A DNA stretch of 64,000 bases, from the NCBI RefSeq assembly GCF_014202755.1, contig NZ_JACHHK010000004.1, positions 148,072 through 212,071 on the forward strand. The letters run 5' to 3'. Below, in pieces: positions 27,402 to 35,436 of this stretch; position 1 is the stretch's first letter; each line of letters starts with the position of its first letter. Both the position numbers and the translations under genes were made by a program. Origin of the DNA: Catenisphaera adipataccumulans (GTDB lineage: Bacteria; Bacillota_I; Bacilli_A; Erysipelotrichales; Erysipelotrichaceae). The notes beneath the pieces are model-generated. The model made no database searches. It had not been told where the DNA came from and was given only the letters and a program-made list of their open reading frames with translations.

Positions 27402-27976
27402 AAGAAACGAAAAAGGTCATTGTCGTCTCCCGCAGCAATGATACTTTGAAGGTCATGAAAGAGGTCTTGCCTGCTCATCAATTTCAGATCATCCATTCGT
27501 TTGCGACGATCGCAGATACGAAAAAGGCGCTGCGTTCACGGCACTGCGACTTGTTGATCGTACAGGCACCGCTGAAGGATGAGCAGGGGGTCCGCGCCTG
27601 TCTGCAGATCAAGAATGCGTTGCCGATCGAGATCTTGTTGTTGGTGAAAGCGGATATCTATGATCAGGTCTTGTATCAGTGCGATGATTCCGGGATCTGC
27701 GTGCTGTCGCTGCCTTGTAAGAAAAGCATGGTCTATCAGTCGTGTTCATTGTTGATGATGCTGGCGGCACAGAAAAGAAAATACGAAGCTGAAATTGCCC
27801 GTCTAAAACAAAAGATGCAGAATGAAAAGGTCATCAATCGGGCCAAGCTGGTTCTGATCGAGGATTATCATTGGACCGAAGATCAGGCGCATAAATATAT
27901 TGAACATGCTGCAATGGATACTTCGAAGACAAAGTTTGAAATTGCCCGGGATATATTAGAGGGGGTCACAAAGTGA
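27398..27976 (+). CDS. ANTAR-domain antiterminator with pseudo-receiver (NitR-like)
   Basis: A 192-residue RNA-binding regulator of the AmiR/NasR/EutV type. Residues 1-115 form a receiver-like fold. The phospho-acceptor Asp expected after CDLLIV is Gln56, so ordinary phosphorylation is not possible. A coiled coil lies at about 126-148 and the ANTAR helical bundle at about 145-190, with the typical RAKLVLIEDYHWTEDQAHKYI segment shape (Ala149, Trp159, Ala164). ANTAR proteins release terminators by binding two small RNA hairpins. The start ATG overlaps the stop of the GS-like gene, and the glnN leader next door carries a candidate target. Related GS/ANTAR pairs occur in clostridia, where NitR acts in nitrogen control (from memory). 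Confidence 0.87.
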   Translation: MKETKKVIVVSRSNDTLKVMKEVLPAHQFQIIHSFATIADTKKALRSRHCDLLIVQAPLKDEQGVRACLQIKNALPIEILLLVKADIYDQVLYQCDDSGICVLSLPCKKSMVYQSCSLLMMLAAQKRKYEAEIARLKQKMQNEKVINRAKLVLIEDYHWTEDQAHKYIEHAAMDTSKTKFEIARDILEGVTK

Positions 27977-28458
27977 AACAGGTAAAAACCAATGCGATGC
28001 GTCTGCTGGATGAAGCCGGCATTGAGTATACAGCGCATTCGTATACACATAAGCACAATGATCCGGTGGACGGCATCAGCGTTGCTGAAAAAATGGGACA
28101 GCCGCTGGAACAAGTCTACAAAACATTGGTGACACAAACGCATGATAACGAATATGTGGTCTTCATGCTGCCGGTGGCGGAGGAACTGGATCTGAAAAAA
28201 TGTGCCCGCGCTGCCGGAACGAAAAGTTTGGAAATGATCCATGTGAAAGATATTCATAAAATTACCGGTTATATCCGGGGCGGCTGTTCGCCGCTGGGCA
28301 TGAAAAAAGATTATCGGACATTTATCGATGAAAATGTCATTTTACAAGATCGGATTTATTTCAGCGGCGGCAAGATCGGAGTTCAGATCGAGATGGATCC
28401 GGAAGATCTGATCCGCTTCCGTCACATTGAAACAGCCGATCTGATCAAGGAGAAATGA
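27973..28458 (+). CDS. ybaK: YbaK/EbsC-family aminoacyl-tRNA deacylase
   Basis: A 161-residue protein of the YbaK family, which removes cysteine wrongly attached to tRNA(Pro). The N-terminal helix (TNAMRLLDEAGIEYTAHSY), the catalytic Lys in QVYKTLVT, and GGCSPLGMKK with the substrate-binding Gly-Ser-Pro segment are visible. Translation starts at a GTG that overlaps the stop of the ANTAR gene by four bases. No functional link to nitrogen control is evident; it seems a passenger in the operon. Confidence 0.92.
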   Translation: MKQVKTNAMRLLDEAGIEYTAHSYTHKHNDPVDGISVAEKMGQPLEQVYKTLVTQTHDNEYVVFMLPVAEELDLKKCARAAGTKSLEMIHVKDIHKITGYIRGGCSPLGMKKDYRTFIDENVILQDRIYFSGGKIGVQIEMDPEDLIRFRHIETADLIKEK

Positions 28459-28466
28459 GGAATACT

Positions 28467-29771
28467 ATGTGGACAAATCAGTCAGTGATTTATCAAATTT
28501 ATCCGTTGGGTGCGTTCGGCGCACCGTTTGAAAATGACGGAAAGCTTCAGCACCGTCTGTTGAAGATGAAGAAATGGATCCCGCAGTTGAAGAAGCTGGG
28601 CGTGGATGCTGTGCTGTTTAATCCATTGTTTCAGTCGGTCTCGCATGGCTATGACACAACGGATTATTTTCAGGTGGATGTCCGGCTGGGGACCAATGAA
28701 GATCTGCAGGAAATTGCTGAATTGCTTCATAAAAACGGGATCCGTTTTCTGTTTGACGGGGTCTTCAATCATGTGGGACGGCAGTTTGCGCCGTTTCAGG
28801 ATGTATTGAAAAACCGGGAAGCAAGTCCGTATAAGGATTGGTTCTACATTGATTTTAACGGCAACAATCGCTTTAATGATGGCTTGTGGTATCAGGATTG
28901 GGAAGGGGCCGATATTCTGGTCAAGCTCAATCTGCAGAATCCGGCGGTCGTTGAATATTTACTGAAGGTCATTGATTTCTGGATGGAAACATTTGGCGTG
29001 GACGGCATTCGTTTTGATGTTGCTTATTTATTGGATCATGATTTTCTGAAGACGGTCCATCGTCATACAAAATCCAAAAATCCGGATTTTTTCCTATTGG
29101 GGGAAACGCTGCACGGAGACTACAATCAGTGGGTGAATGAAGAAATGCTGGATTCCTGTACGAATTATGAATGCTATAAGGGACTTTACAGCAGTTTCAA
29201 TTCGAAGAACTTTTTTGAGATCTTGTACTCGTTCAACCGGCAGTTCGGCAAAGATCCTTGGTGTCTGTATACCGGCAAGATGCTGCTGAACTTTGTGGAT
29301 AATCACGATGTGCCGCGGATCGCCAGTCAGCTGGAAGAGCCGAAGCATTTGCCGCTGATTTATACGATGCTGATGACGATGCCGGGCATTCCTTGTATTT
29401 ATTACGGCAGTGAGTGGGGCATTGAAGGCAAGAAAAATTTCAATGACACGGATCTGCGGCCGGAAGTACCGGAATTAAAAGAGAATGAACTGACCAAACA
29501 CATTGAAAAATTGATTCAGATCAAACATGAACAAAAAGCACTGCATGATGCGGACTATGCCCAGATTGCTATTACGAATACAGCCTGCATCTATCAGCGC
29601 AATGATTTATGGATCGCGGTGAATATGGCCGATGCGCCGCATACATTTACGGTGGACCGACAGGCAAAGATGACCGATCTTTTGAGCGGGGAAACAATTG
29701 CACTCGATGGTGCGCTGACAATTCCAGCATTTACATCGATGATCCTAAAGGAACAAAAGGAGCCATCATGA
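28467..29771 (+). CDS. GH13 alpha-amylase-family glucosidase
   Basis: A 434-residue cytoplasmic enzyme of the GH13 family without a signal peptide, so it probably acts on maltodextrins or glycogen fragments inside the cell. The conserved regions are FDGVFNHVG, GIRFDVAYLL with the nucleophile Asp, LLGETLHGD with the acid Glu, and FVDNHDVPR with the third Asp. It lacks an N-terminal carbohydrate-binding domain. The start at 28467 is preferred because TGAGG lies six bases upstream, whereas for the ATG at 28455 the AAGGAG is only two bases away. The subfamily looks like a neopullulanase-type or oligo-glucosidase; the exact linkage is unknown. Confidence 0.88.
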   Translation: MWTNQSVIYQIYPLGAFGAPFENDGKLQHRLLKMKKWIPQLKKLGVDAVLFNPLFQSVSHGYDTTDYFQVDVRLGTNEDLQEIAELLHKNGIRFLFDGVFNHVGRQFAPFQDVLKNREASPYKDWFYIDFNGNNRFNDGLWYQDWEGADILVKLNLQNPAVVEYLLKVIDFWMETFGVDGIRFDVAYLLDHDFLKTVHRHTKSKNPDFFLLGETLHGDYNQWVNEEMLDSCTNYECYKGLYSSFNSKNFFEILYSFNRQFGKDPWCLYTGKMLLNFVDNHDVPRIASQLEEPKHLPLIYTMLMTMPGIPCIYYGSEWGIEGKKNFNDTDLRPEVPELKENELTKHIEKLIQIKHEQKALHDADYAQIAITNTACIYQRNDLWIAVNMADAPHTFTVDRQAKMTDLLSGETIALDGALTIPAFTSMILKEQKEPS

Positions 29772-30736
29772 CAACGATGAAAGCCATCGTGATCGAACGA
29801 CCCGGCGGTCCGGAACAGCTGAAGCTGCGCGAGATCGACCGGCCGATGATCAAGCCAGGCTGGTCCTTGGTGAAGGTGCAGAGCTTTGGTATCAATCGCT
29901 CCGAGATCTTTACTCGTTTAGGTCTTTCTCCAAGCGTTTCCTTCCCGCGGGTGCTGGGGATCGAATGTACGGGTGTCATTGTTGAAACAAGTGATGCCAA
30001 GCGGCTGCCGAAAGGACAGCGCATCATTTCGATCATGGGGGAAATGGGCCGGGCATTTGACGGCAGTTATGCGGAGTATGTCCTGCTTCCGAATACGCAG
30101 ATCTATCCGGTACAGACGGACCTAAAACGGGGCGATCTGGCAGCGATTCCGGAAACGGGTTATACGGCGTATGGCTCCTTGGTCAATATGCGGCTGTATG
30201 AAGGCGCGAAAATATTGATCCGCGGTGCGACCAGCGGTGTTGGGATCACAGCGCTAAAAATGATCCGGAAGTTATATCCATCTGCGCATTTGACCGGTAC
30301 GACCCGTAAACCGGAAAAGGCGGGAAGTCTGTTCAAAGCGGGTTTTGATGAAGTCGTCCTGGATCAAGAGGGCACGCTGAAAACTGCCGAAAAATATGAA
30401 CGGATCCTGGAATTGATCGGACCGGCCACGTTGAAGGATTCTTTCCGGCACATTGCGCCGGGCGGTATCGTGTGCAGCACCGGTCAGCTGGGCGGCCAAT
30501 GGACGATGAATGATTTTGATCCGATCATGGATATTCCGGACGGTGCTCTGTTGACGTCGTTTTATTCCGGCAATGTGACAGACCAGCGGATCCAAGGCAT
30601 GCTGGATTTCATCAAACGGGAGCGTATCGATATGCGGCCGGAGAAAGTGTTCCATGGATTGGAAGCAGTACCGGATGCCCATCGCTACCTGGAGAGTGCG
30701 AAGAGCTTCGGCAAGGTCGTCATTGTGCTTGATTGA
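29768..30736 (+). CDS. Zinc-independent MDR oxidoreductase (quinone reductase-like)
   Basis: A 322-residue medium-chain dehydrogenase/reductase. No zinc-binding cysteine loop is present, and the sequence shows the NADPH:quinone reductase pattern: GVNRSEIF-like FGINRSEIFTRLG, then AAIPETGYTAYGSL, and the cofactor motif ILIRGATSGVGITALKM. Its ATG overlaps the stop of the glucosidase gene by four bases, after an AAGGAG site. It ends the plus-strand unit that began with the GS-like gene; a hairpin follows. Substrate unknown. Confidence 0.88.
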   Translation: MTTMKAIVIERPGGPEQLKLREIDRPMIKPGWSLVKVQSFGINRSEIFTRLGLSPSVSFPRVLGIECTGVIVETSDAKRLPKGQRIISIMGEMGRAFDGSYAEYVLLPNTQIYPVQTDLKRGDLAAIPETGYTAYGSLVNMRLYEGAKILIRGATSGVGITALKMIRKLYPSAHLTGTTRKPEKAGSLFKAGFDEVVLDQEGTLKTAEKYERILELIGPATLKDSFRHIAPGGIVCSTGQLGGQWTMNDFDPIMDIPDGALLTSFYSGNVTDQRIQGMLDFIKRERIDMRPEKVFHGLEAVPDAHRYLESAKSFGKVVIVLD

Positions 30737-30738
30737 AT

Positions 30739-30770
30739 GAAACACCGAGAGTGATTTTCGGTGTTTTCAT
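30739..30770 (+). terminator. Terminator after the MDR reductase gene
   Basis: Stem AAACACCGA/TCGGTGTTT with a nine-base loop, followed by a short T run. Confidence 0.6.
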
Positions 30771-30875
30771 TTGTAAAATAGATCTGTTCTGTAACAATAT
30801 CCGAACCAGAATCTAGAGGAACCAGATTAAAAGATTTATAAGAAAAGTGAAAATCAGCGGAAAGTAGGAAATACA

Positions 30876-31673
30876 ATGAATTCATTTTCAGAAAAAAGTT
30901 TACTAGCTTTGGGAGAATATTATGTTTATGGATTGATTGACCCGAGAGATAATACAATTTTTTATATTGGAAAGGGAAGCGGCAATCGTATCTTTCAACA
31001 CGAACAAGAAAGCTTGAAACATCCAGATCGTAAGAAATTGAAATTAGATCGAATCGCACAAATTCATGAACAAGGACTCGAAGTTAGGAAAATCATCATA
31101 AATGACCAGTTGACAGAAACAGAAGCTTTTGCTTCAGAAGCCTCATTGATCAACATCTATAACTACTTCTCATCTGATCAACTGACCAATGTAGTTCAGG
31201 GACATCATACGAAGGGTGTCCTAACCGTTGAAGAATATGAACAAATATATGCAGCTGAAGCATTACAAACAAAAGATATCCATCACAACTTAATGGTTAT
31301 TAAAATTAACCGTCTATATCATCGTGGAATGAATCCCAATGATTTATACAATACAGTACGTGGAATTTGGTTCGCTTCAATGTCAAAAACAAAAAACGTT
31401 GACTATGTTTTAGGCGTCTATCATTCACTGGTTGTTGCTGTATATAAACCAACAAAGTGGTATAAATTCGGTGAAACACCTGAAAAGATGGAAAGAGAAG
31501 ATTTATTTGTCACTCCGGGGAATCAGAATCGTTTGTTTTTTGTGGATGATCACTTTGAAAATGGGGAACCAATGGATCAAGCGCAAATCTATTATTATGG
31601 AAAATCAATTGCAGAGCTTCCGATGAATCAAAAAGCCCAAAATCCAGTTACATATCTCAAACCGATGCAGTAA
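30876..31673 (+). CDS. GIY-YIG domain protein (LEM-3-like nuclease), orphan
   Basis: A 265-residue protein. Residues 14-95 show a GIY-YIG nuclease: YYVYGLIDP, then FYIGKGSGNRIFQH with the catalytic Arg, and the acidic SEASLINIYN helix that carries the metal Glu. The remaining 150 residues hold no family I recognise; a repeated aromatic-rich pattern (VDYVLGVYHSL, KWYKFGETPEK) suggests a separate binding domain. The gene is much richer in A+T than the genes before it and lies next to a decayed exonuclease gene, which points to acquisition by transfer. It could be a restriction or defence nuclease, or a DNA repair enzyme. No partner gene is adjacent. Confidence 0.8.
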   Translation: MNSFSEKSLLALGEYYVYGLIDPRDNTIFYIGKGSGNRIFQHEQESLKHPDRKKLKLDRIAQIHEQGLEVRKIIINDQLTETEAFASEASLINIYNYFSSDQLTNVVQGHHTKGVLTVEEYEQIYAAEALQTKDIHHNLMVIKINRLYHRGMNPNDLYNTVRGIWFASMSKTKNVDYVLGVYHSLVVAVYKPTKWYKFGETPEKMEREDLFVTPGNQNRLFFVDDHFENGEPMDQAQIYYYGKSIAELPMNQKAQNPVTYLKPMQ

Positions 31674-31751
31674 ATATCTTATTCAGCTTTAGTTTCCGAC
31701 AAATTAATATTAACAAAAAAAGTAAAGTTTAAATTGAATCGAGGTATGTAT

Positions 31752-31973
31752 ATGAAATCACTCATGTTTTTTGATGTGGAGACACCAAATAGGAGAAATG
31801 ATAGAATCTGTGCCTTGGAACATGTGTATGTGAAATTTGATTGTTGGTGAAGCTGGAATCGATGTATGGGCTTATGGAAATTAGGACACAAAAGAAAAAA
31901 AGCTTTAGATCTAAAAGAGAAGGGATTTTCAATTCAGATTGTTAAAGAAAATGATTTTTTTCAGCGTCTTTGA
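31752..31973 (+). pseudogene. Remnant of a DnaQ-like exonuclease gene with BRCT end
   Basis: An ATG at 31752 with GAGG upstream opens a frame reading MKSLMFFDVETPNRRNDRI, the first strand and DxE motif of a DEDD exonuclease (epsilon type), but it stops at 31848-31850 after 32 codons. In another frame, bases 31870-31973 encode LGHKRKKALDLKEKGFSIQI, then VKENDFFQRL and a stop. This resembles the end of a BRCT domain, as found in exonuclease-BRCT proteins. The middle is missing. Downstream, at about 32060-32137, a further scrap reads GFDYVDMIIDTDLVNKNGQI. The gene is therefore broken by deletion and frameshift. Confidence 0.7.
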
Positions 31974-32152
31974 TCAAAAAATAATTAAACCTGCAAATTA
32001 TTAGTGAATTTTAAAAGATATCTATTCTCATTTCATAGTGCATAATATTGCTGAATTTTGGGATTTGATTATGTAGATATGATCATTGACACTGATCTTG
32101 TTAATAAAAATGGTCAGATTGATATCATATCAAAATGAATTTATTTTTATAT
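31974..32152. other. AT-rich decayed spacer
   Basis: No intact gene or RNA structure is seen here. It contains scattered coding scraps, all interrupted by stops, consistent with decay of the same or a neighbouring gene. Confidence 0.5.
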
Positions 32153-32188
32153 AAAAAAGAACCGGTTGATGTTTATCAACCGGTTTTT
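32153..32188. terminator. Bidirectional terminator beside the MtlR-like regulator gene
   Basis: Eleven-pair stem AACCGGTTGAT/ATCAACCGGTT with a GTTT loop, flanked by A6 and T5. It can stop the minus-strand regulator transcript and any from the left. Confidence 0.85.
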
Positions 32189-32271
32189 ACAGGGAGACAT
32201 TTGGATCATTTAGCAATCTAATTTCATAGATACTATGTATTTTTAATTCGATTTTTAAGTATTAACAGGAA

Positions 32272-34371
32272 TCAATAATCACTCAATGTATATTCAAATT
32301 TCTCAATAATTTTATTTGCTTCTTTCGGTGTTACAGCATTGTCTAATTCATTTAAGAATTTATCATTTTGCCAAAGGCTTAATAAATGGAAGAGGGCGCG
32401 CAAGTGATTTTTTTGATTGATTGATGATAAAGTTACAACATATCGGACAGGATCCAACTCTTCAATACCAAATGGAATCGGTTTTGATAGACGAATCATA
32501 CTCATACCGATTTTGTAGCTTCCATCATTTAGTCCTGCATGCGGAATGGCCAATCCTGGTGCAATTTCTATATAAGGTCCATATTCTTCTACGCTGCGAA
32601 TCATACTGGCTACGTATCGATTTTCAATGTATCCAAATTTCAATAAGGATTGCGCCGATTTACGGATAGCACTGCGCCAGTCTTCACATTTAACATCCAA
32701 AGTAATAAAATCGGGTGTTAATAAGTGATGTAAAAACGGTGAGGCACTTTCATTATCAAGCGGTGGCTGCACCTTATTAAAATATCGTCGGACAGCTCTC
32801 TTTATCTCTTCATAAACGTCTTCTGCTTGATCAGGAACAGAGTTCAGTAATACTGGACGAATAGCATCTAAGATGCCTAATTCAGATACTTCTGTATTAT
32901 GCAGATTTACAGGCGTGTGATTGTGCAGGCGTAGTTCGGTCAATTTATTTCCAATCAATATATAGTCATCTTCCGTTAAATAAGCGGAAATATTGATGAA
33001 TTCAATGGGCGCATCATAGATCGGAATGACGGAAATCAACAGATCAGCGCTGTTCGGCTTTAAACTTTGTATTTCATAACTAGAAATGATACCAACAACG
33101 TTTACGTGAAAATATTTCACCAACTTGGCTTGTATGAGCTGCGAAGTACCAATGCCGGCATTGCAGACCAATATTACATTGTAGTTGATTTTTGTGGTTT
33201 TATAACGTTCAATGGCAGCACAAAAATGAATAACAATGTACATGATATCTATATCGCTTAGTGGACGTTCAAAAAATTCACGGACGATGCCAATGTTATT
33301 ATTGACGGCTTGTATAACTGTTTTTTGTGTTTTTCGAATATCTTGGATCACTGGGTTTTCTGTGGTTTCCACGATAGATTCATGATAAATCGAATTCAGA
33401 TGATTCGATAAATTCTCGTAAAGTTGGTAGTCTCTTGTCAAATCCATATTTAAATCATTGCTGACGTATTCGATGAGTTTTCGTGTCAGAACTTGGATAG
33501 CAATGGTTTCGCGATCATTTGAAACCAAAAGCGTATAATGTAACATGTTTTTAGTCCAATAACCGAGAGCATTTGCTTCTTTTTCGTTGGGCTGGATATC
33601 ACAGTATTGGCATAAATAGCGAAGAATATCTTGTGCATAGTGGTATTCGTCACCAAAAGAAGTATAGTGTTCGGTAACATACATCCCTCGCATGTTCCGC
33701 TCGACCATAAGACAGAGATAATCGTTTAATATTTGAAAAGAGTCATTTGTGAACTGGATATGGTATTCATTTTCAATTTCACTAATGATATTGTGTACGA
33801 TGCTCCGATTGCTTTCGTGTTTAAAAACAACTGTATTTAATAAGAATGATATAAAAAGATCATTTGGATCATTATCAAGCGTTAACATCCGAAGAAGAGC
33901 TTCACGGATAGCCATTTCATCATTTTGTATACAGAGGCCTTTGTTTTGATGAGTATGTAAAATTATTTGAAATGATTGAAGGTATCGCTTGATTTCGACT
34001 AAGTCATTTGTGATTGTTGTTCGAGAGACATACAATGCTTCAGCTAAATCGGATATTGTAATATATGTACTTTCCATGAGTAAAATACAAGATACGGCAA
34101 TAACACGTTCTCGTTGGTTCGGTTTATAATCATATAAATTATCGATTTTTAAGTATTTTTGGCATGAGGAAAAATCACGGCTTACGTGAATCATGCTGTT
34201 TTTTTCAATTGAAATATTATCAAAACCATATTTTGAAAGAAAGTCGTTAATTGCTTTTATATCATTGCGAATGGTTCGCTCAGTTACATGATAAGTATTC
34301 GCCAATTCGGATAATGAATGATCAGAAGGTTTTGATAATTCTTTAATAAGATTGAGTGTTCTCCTTTTCAT
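32272..34371 (-). CDS. PRD-containing transcriptional activator (MtlR/BglG type)
   Basis: A 699-residue PTS-controlled regulator. Domains in order: two N-terminal helix-turn-helix units (residues 1-65, TERTIRNDIKAIN; and about 105-125, VSRTTITNDLVEIK), PRD1 (about 190-290), PRD2 (about 297-395), an EIIB-like domain with Cys403 in LVCNAGIGTS, and an EIIA domain of mannitol/fructose type (about 530-699) with His611 in APGLAIPHAG. Such proteins activate a PTS operon when the sugar drains phosphate from their EIIB and EIIA parts. The gene is divergent from the galactitol-type operon, which it probably controls. The start at 34371 has GGAAGG upstream. Confidence 0.9.
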   Translation of the reverse strand: MKRRTLNLIKELSKPSDHSLSELANTYHVTERTIRNDIKAINDFLSKYGFDNISIEKNSMIHVSRDFSSCQKYLKIDNLYDYKPNQRERVIAVSCILLMESTYITISDLAEALYVSRTTITNDLVEIKRYLQSFQIILHTHQNKGLCIQNDEMAIREALLRMLTLDNDPNDLFISFLLNTVVFKHESNRSIVHNIISEIENEYHIQFTNDSFQILNDYLCLMVERNMRGMYVTEHYTSFGDEYHYAQDILRYLCQYCDIQPNEKEANALGYWTKNMLHYTLLVSNDRETIAIQVLTRKLIEYVSNDLNMDLTRDYQLYENLSNHLNSIYHESIVETTENPVIQDIRKTQKTVIQAVNNNIGIVREFFERPLSDIDIMYIVIHFCAAIERYKTTKINYNVILVCNAGIGTSQLIQAKLVKYFHVNVVGIISSYEIQSLKPNSADLLISVIPIYDAPIEFINISAYLTEDDYILIGNKLTELRLHNHTPVNLHNTEVSELGILDAIRPVLLNSVPDQAEDVYEEIKRAVRRYFNKVQPPLDNESASPFLHHLLTPDFITLDVKCEDWRSAIRKSAQSLLKFGYIENRYVASMIRSVEEYGPYIEIAPGLAIPHAGLNDGSYKIGMSMIRLSKPIPFGIEELDPVRYVVTLSSINQKNHLRALFHLLSLWQNDKFLNELDNAVTPKEANKIIEKFEYTLSDY

Positions 34372-34454
34372 ATCACATCTAGCCTTCCTATAAATACGAA
34401 TCCACTTAATATCATACCAACCAAAATTATTAATAAAAGTCAATTAATTTTCAC

Positions 34455-34475
34455 AATGTTGAAAAAATTAACATT
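34455..34475. promoter_or_regulatory. Inverted repeat, possible operator
   Basis: AATGTT and AACATT separated by nine bases, an imperfect 21-bp dyad upstream of the divergent regulator gene. Function inferred only from position. Confidence 0.35.
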
Positions 34476-34699
34476 TTATAGTGTATAGCTCTTAGAATAC
34501 CGAATATGAAAATATTTTTCCATAAGTTTCATTAAATAATAATTCAAGAAGCTTTTCATTTTTTATTCCATTTATTTTATTAATCGTGTTTGTTACTGGC
34601 TGTTTCAGGACTTTTCATAAGATTATATAACCAAATTCTATACGTTTAAAAAGTACATTTAATTTCTAGTTTTGAAAGAATTACTTCTTTTAATAAAGA

Positions 34700-34730
34700 T
34701 TGTTATGACTTAAATTGAAAGCGTATACAA
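34700..34730 (+). promoter_or_regulatory. Promoter of the galactitol-type operon with overlapping cre site
   Basis: TTGTTA (34700-34705), 18-bp spacer, TATACA (34724-34729). A cre-like element TTGAAAGCGTATACAA (34715-34730) covers the -10 box and matches WTGNAANCGNWNNCW, so CcpA binding would block polymerase. Confidence 0.6.
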
Positions 34731-34764
34731 AAGACCTTGGTCATAGATTGGAAGGAGATGTGAA

Positions 34765-35424
34765 ATGAGCGAAAAGGTGGGACACTTTGAGTCAATTCAT
34801 ATGTCAGATGAAAAAATAAAACAAGAAGTTGCGCAATATGCTAAAATTCTGGATCGGAAAGGCCTGGTGAATTCGCTGGAAGGGAATATTTCCATTTATA
34901 ATCGGGAAAAAGATTTATTGTACATTACACCAACAAGTACAAGAAAAGAATTCTTAACACCAGATGATATTGCTGTCATGCGCGGTGATAAGCAAGTAGA
35001 TGGAAACAAACGAAGATCAAGTGAATATTTATTACATAGAGTTGCTTTAGAAGCACGGCCAGAATGCAATGCAGTTGTTCATTTGCATGCGCCGTTTCTA
35101 ACAGCTTACGCATATTGCAATAAGAGCATTGATATAAAATGCTCGACCACGTTTTCAATTTTACATGATGGTATTCCATGCATTCCTTATGGTCTGCCTG
35201 GAAGCATGGATATTACGAATGGATTGGCAGATGCATTAAAAAAACACGACATGGTTTTATTAGCAAATCATGGATTAGTTTGTGTAGCGACAACTTTGGA
35301 ACATGCTTGTGCAGTTGTAGAAGCTACAGAAGAAGTAATGAAGATTTATTATTTAGCAAAGGATATGGGAATTTCGAATATATCAGATTCTGATCTGGAT
35401 GCTTTGAAACAAGCAAAACGATAA
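34765..35424 (+). CDS. Class II aldolase/adducin-family protein (FucA/AraD-like)
   Basis: A 219-residue zinc-dependent aldolase-fold protein. Zinc ligands: the HLHAP pair in AVVHLHAPFLTAYA and a third His in LLANHGLVCVA; the catalytic acidic residue region is SSEYLLHR. The family includes L-fuculose-1-phosphate aldolase, which gives DHAP and an aldehyde, and L-ribulose-5-phosphate 4-epimerase. The gene opens the PTS operon and is followed by a polyol-phosphate dehydrogenase and later an AraM-type enzyme that uses DHAP. This favours an aldolase producing DHAP. GAAGGAG precedes the start. Confidence 0.88.
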   Translation: MSEKVGHFESIHMSDEKIKQEVAQYAKILDRKGLVNSLEGNISIYNREKDLLYITPTSTRKEFLTPDDIAVMRGDKQVDGNKRRSSEYLLHRVALEARPECNAVVHLHAPFLTAYAYCNKSIDIKCSTTFSILHDGIPCIPYGLPGSMDITNGLADALKKHDMVLLANHGLVCVATTLEHACAVVEATEEVMKIYYLAKDMGISNISDSDLDALKQAKR

Positions 35425-35436
35425 AAGGAGAGAAAA

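Larger units (their letters stand above)
34372..34764. other. Divergent intergenic region of the galactitol-type PTS cluster
   Basis: 393 AT-rich bases without a gene. It contains the plus-strand promoter, a cre-like site and a dyad AATGTT-n9-AACATT at 34455-34475, a possible operator for the MtlR-like regulator. No RNA structure was recognised. Confidence 0.6.

Noticed and set aside
31679..31891. Minus-strand 70-codon frame next to the GIY-YIG gene
   Set aside because: It is antisense to the exonuclease remnant and has no recognisable domain or ribosome site.
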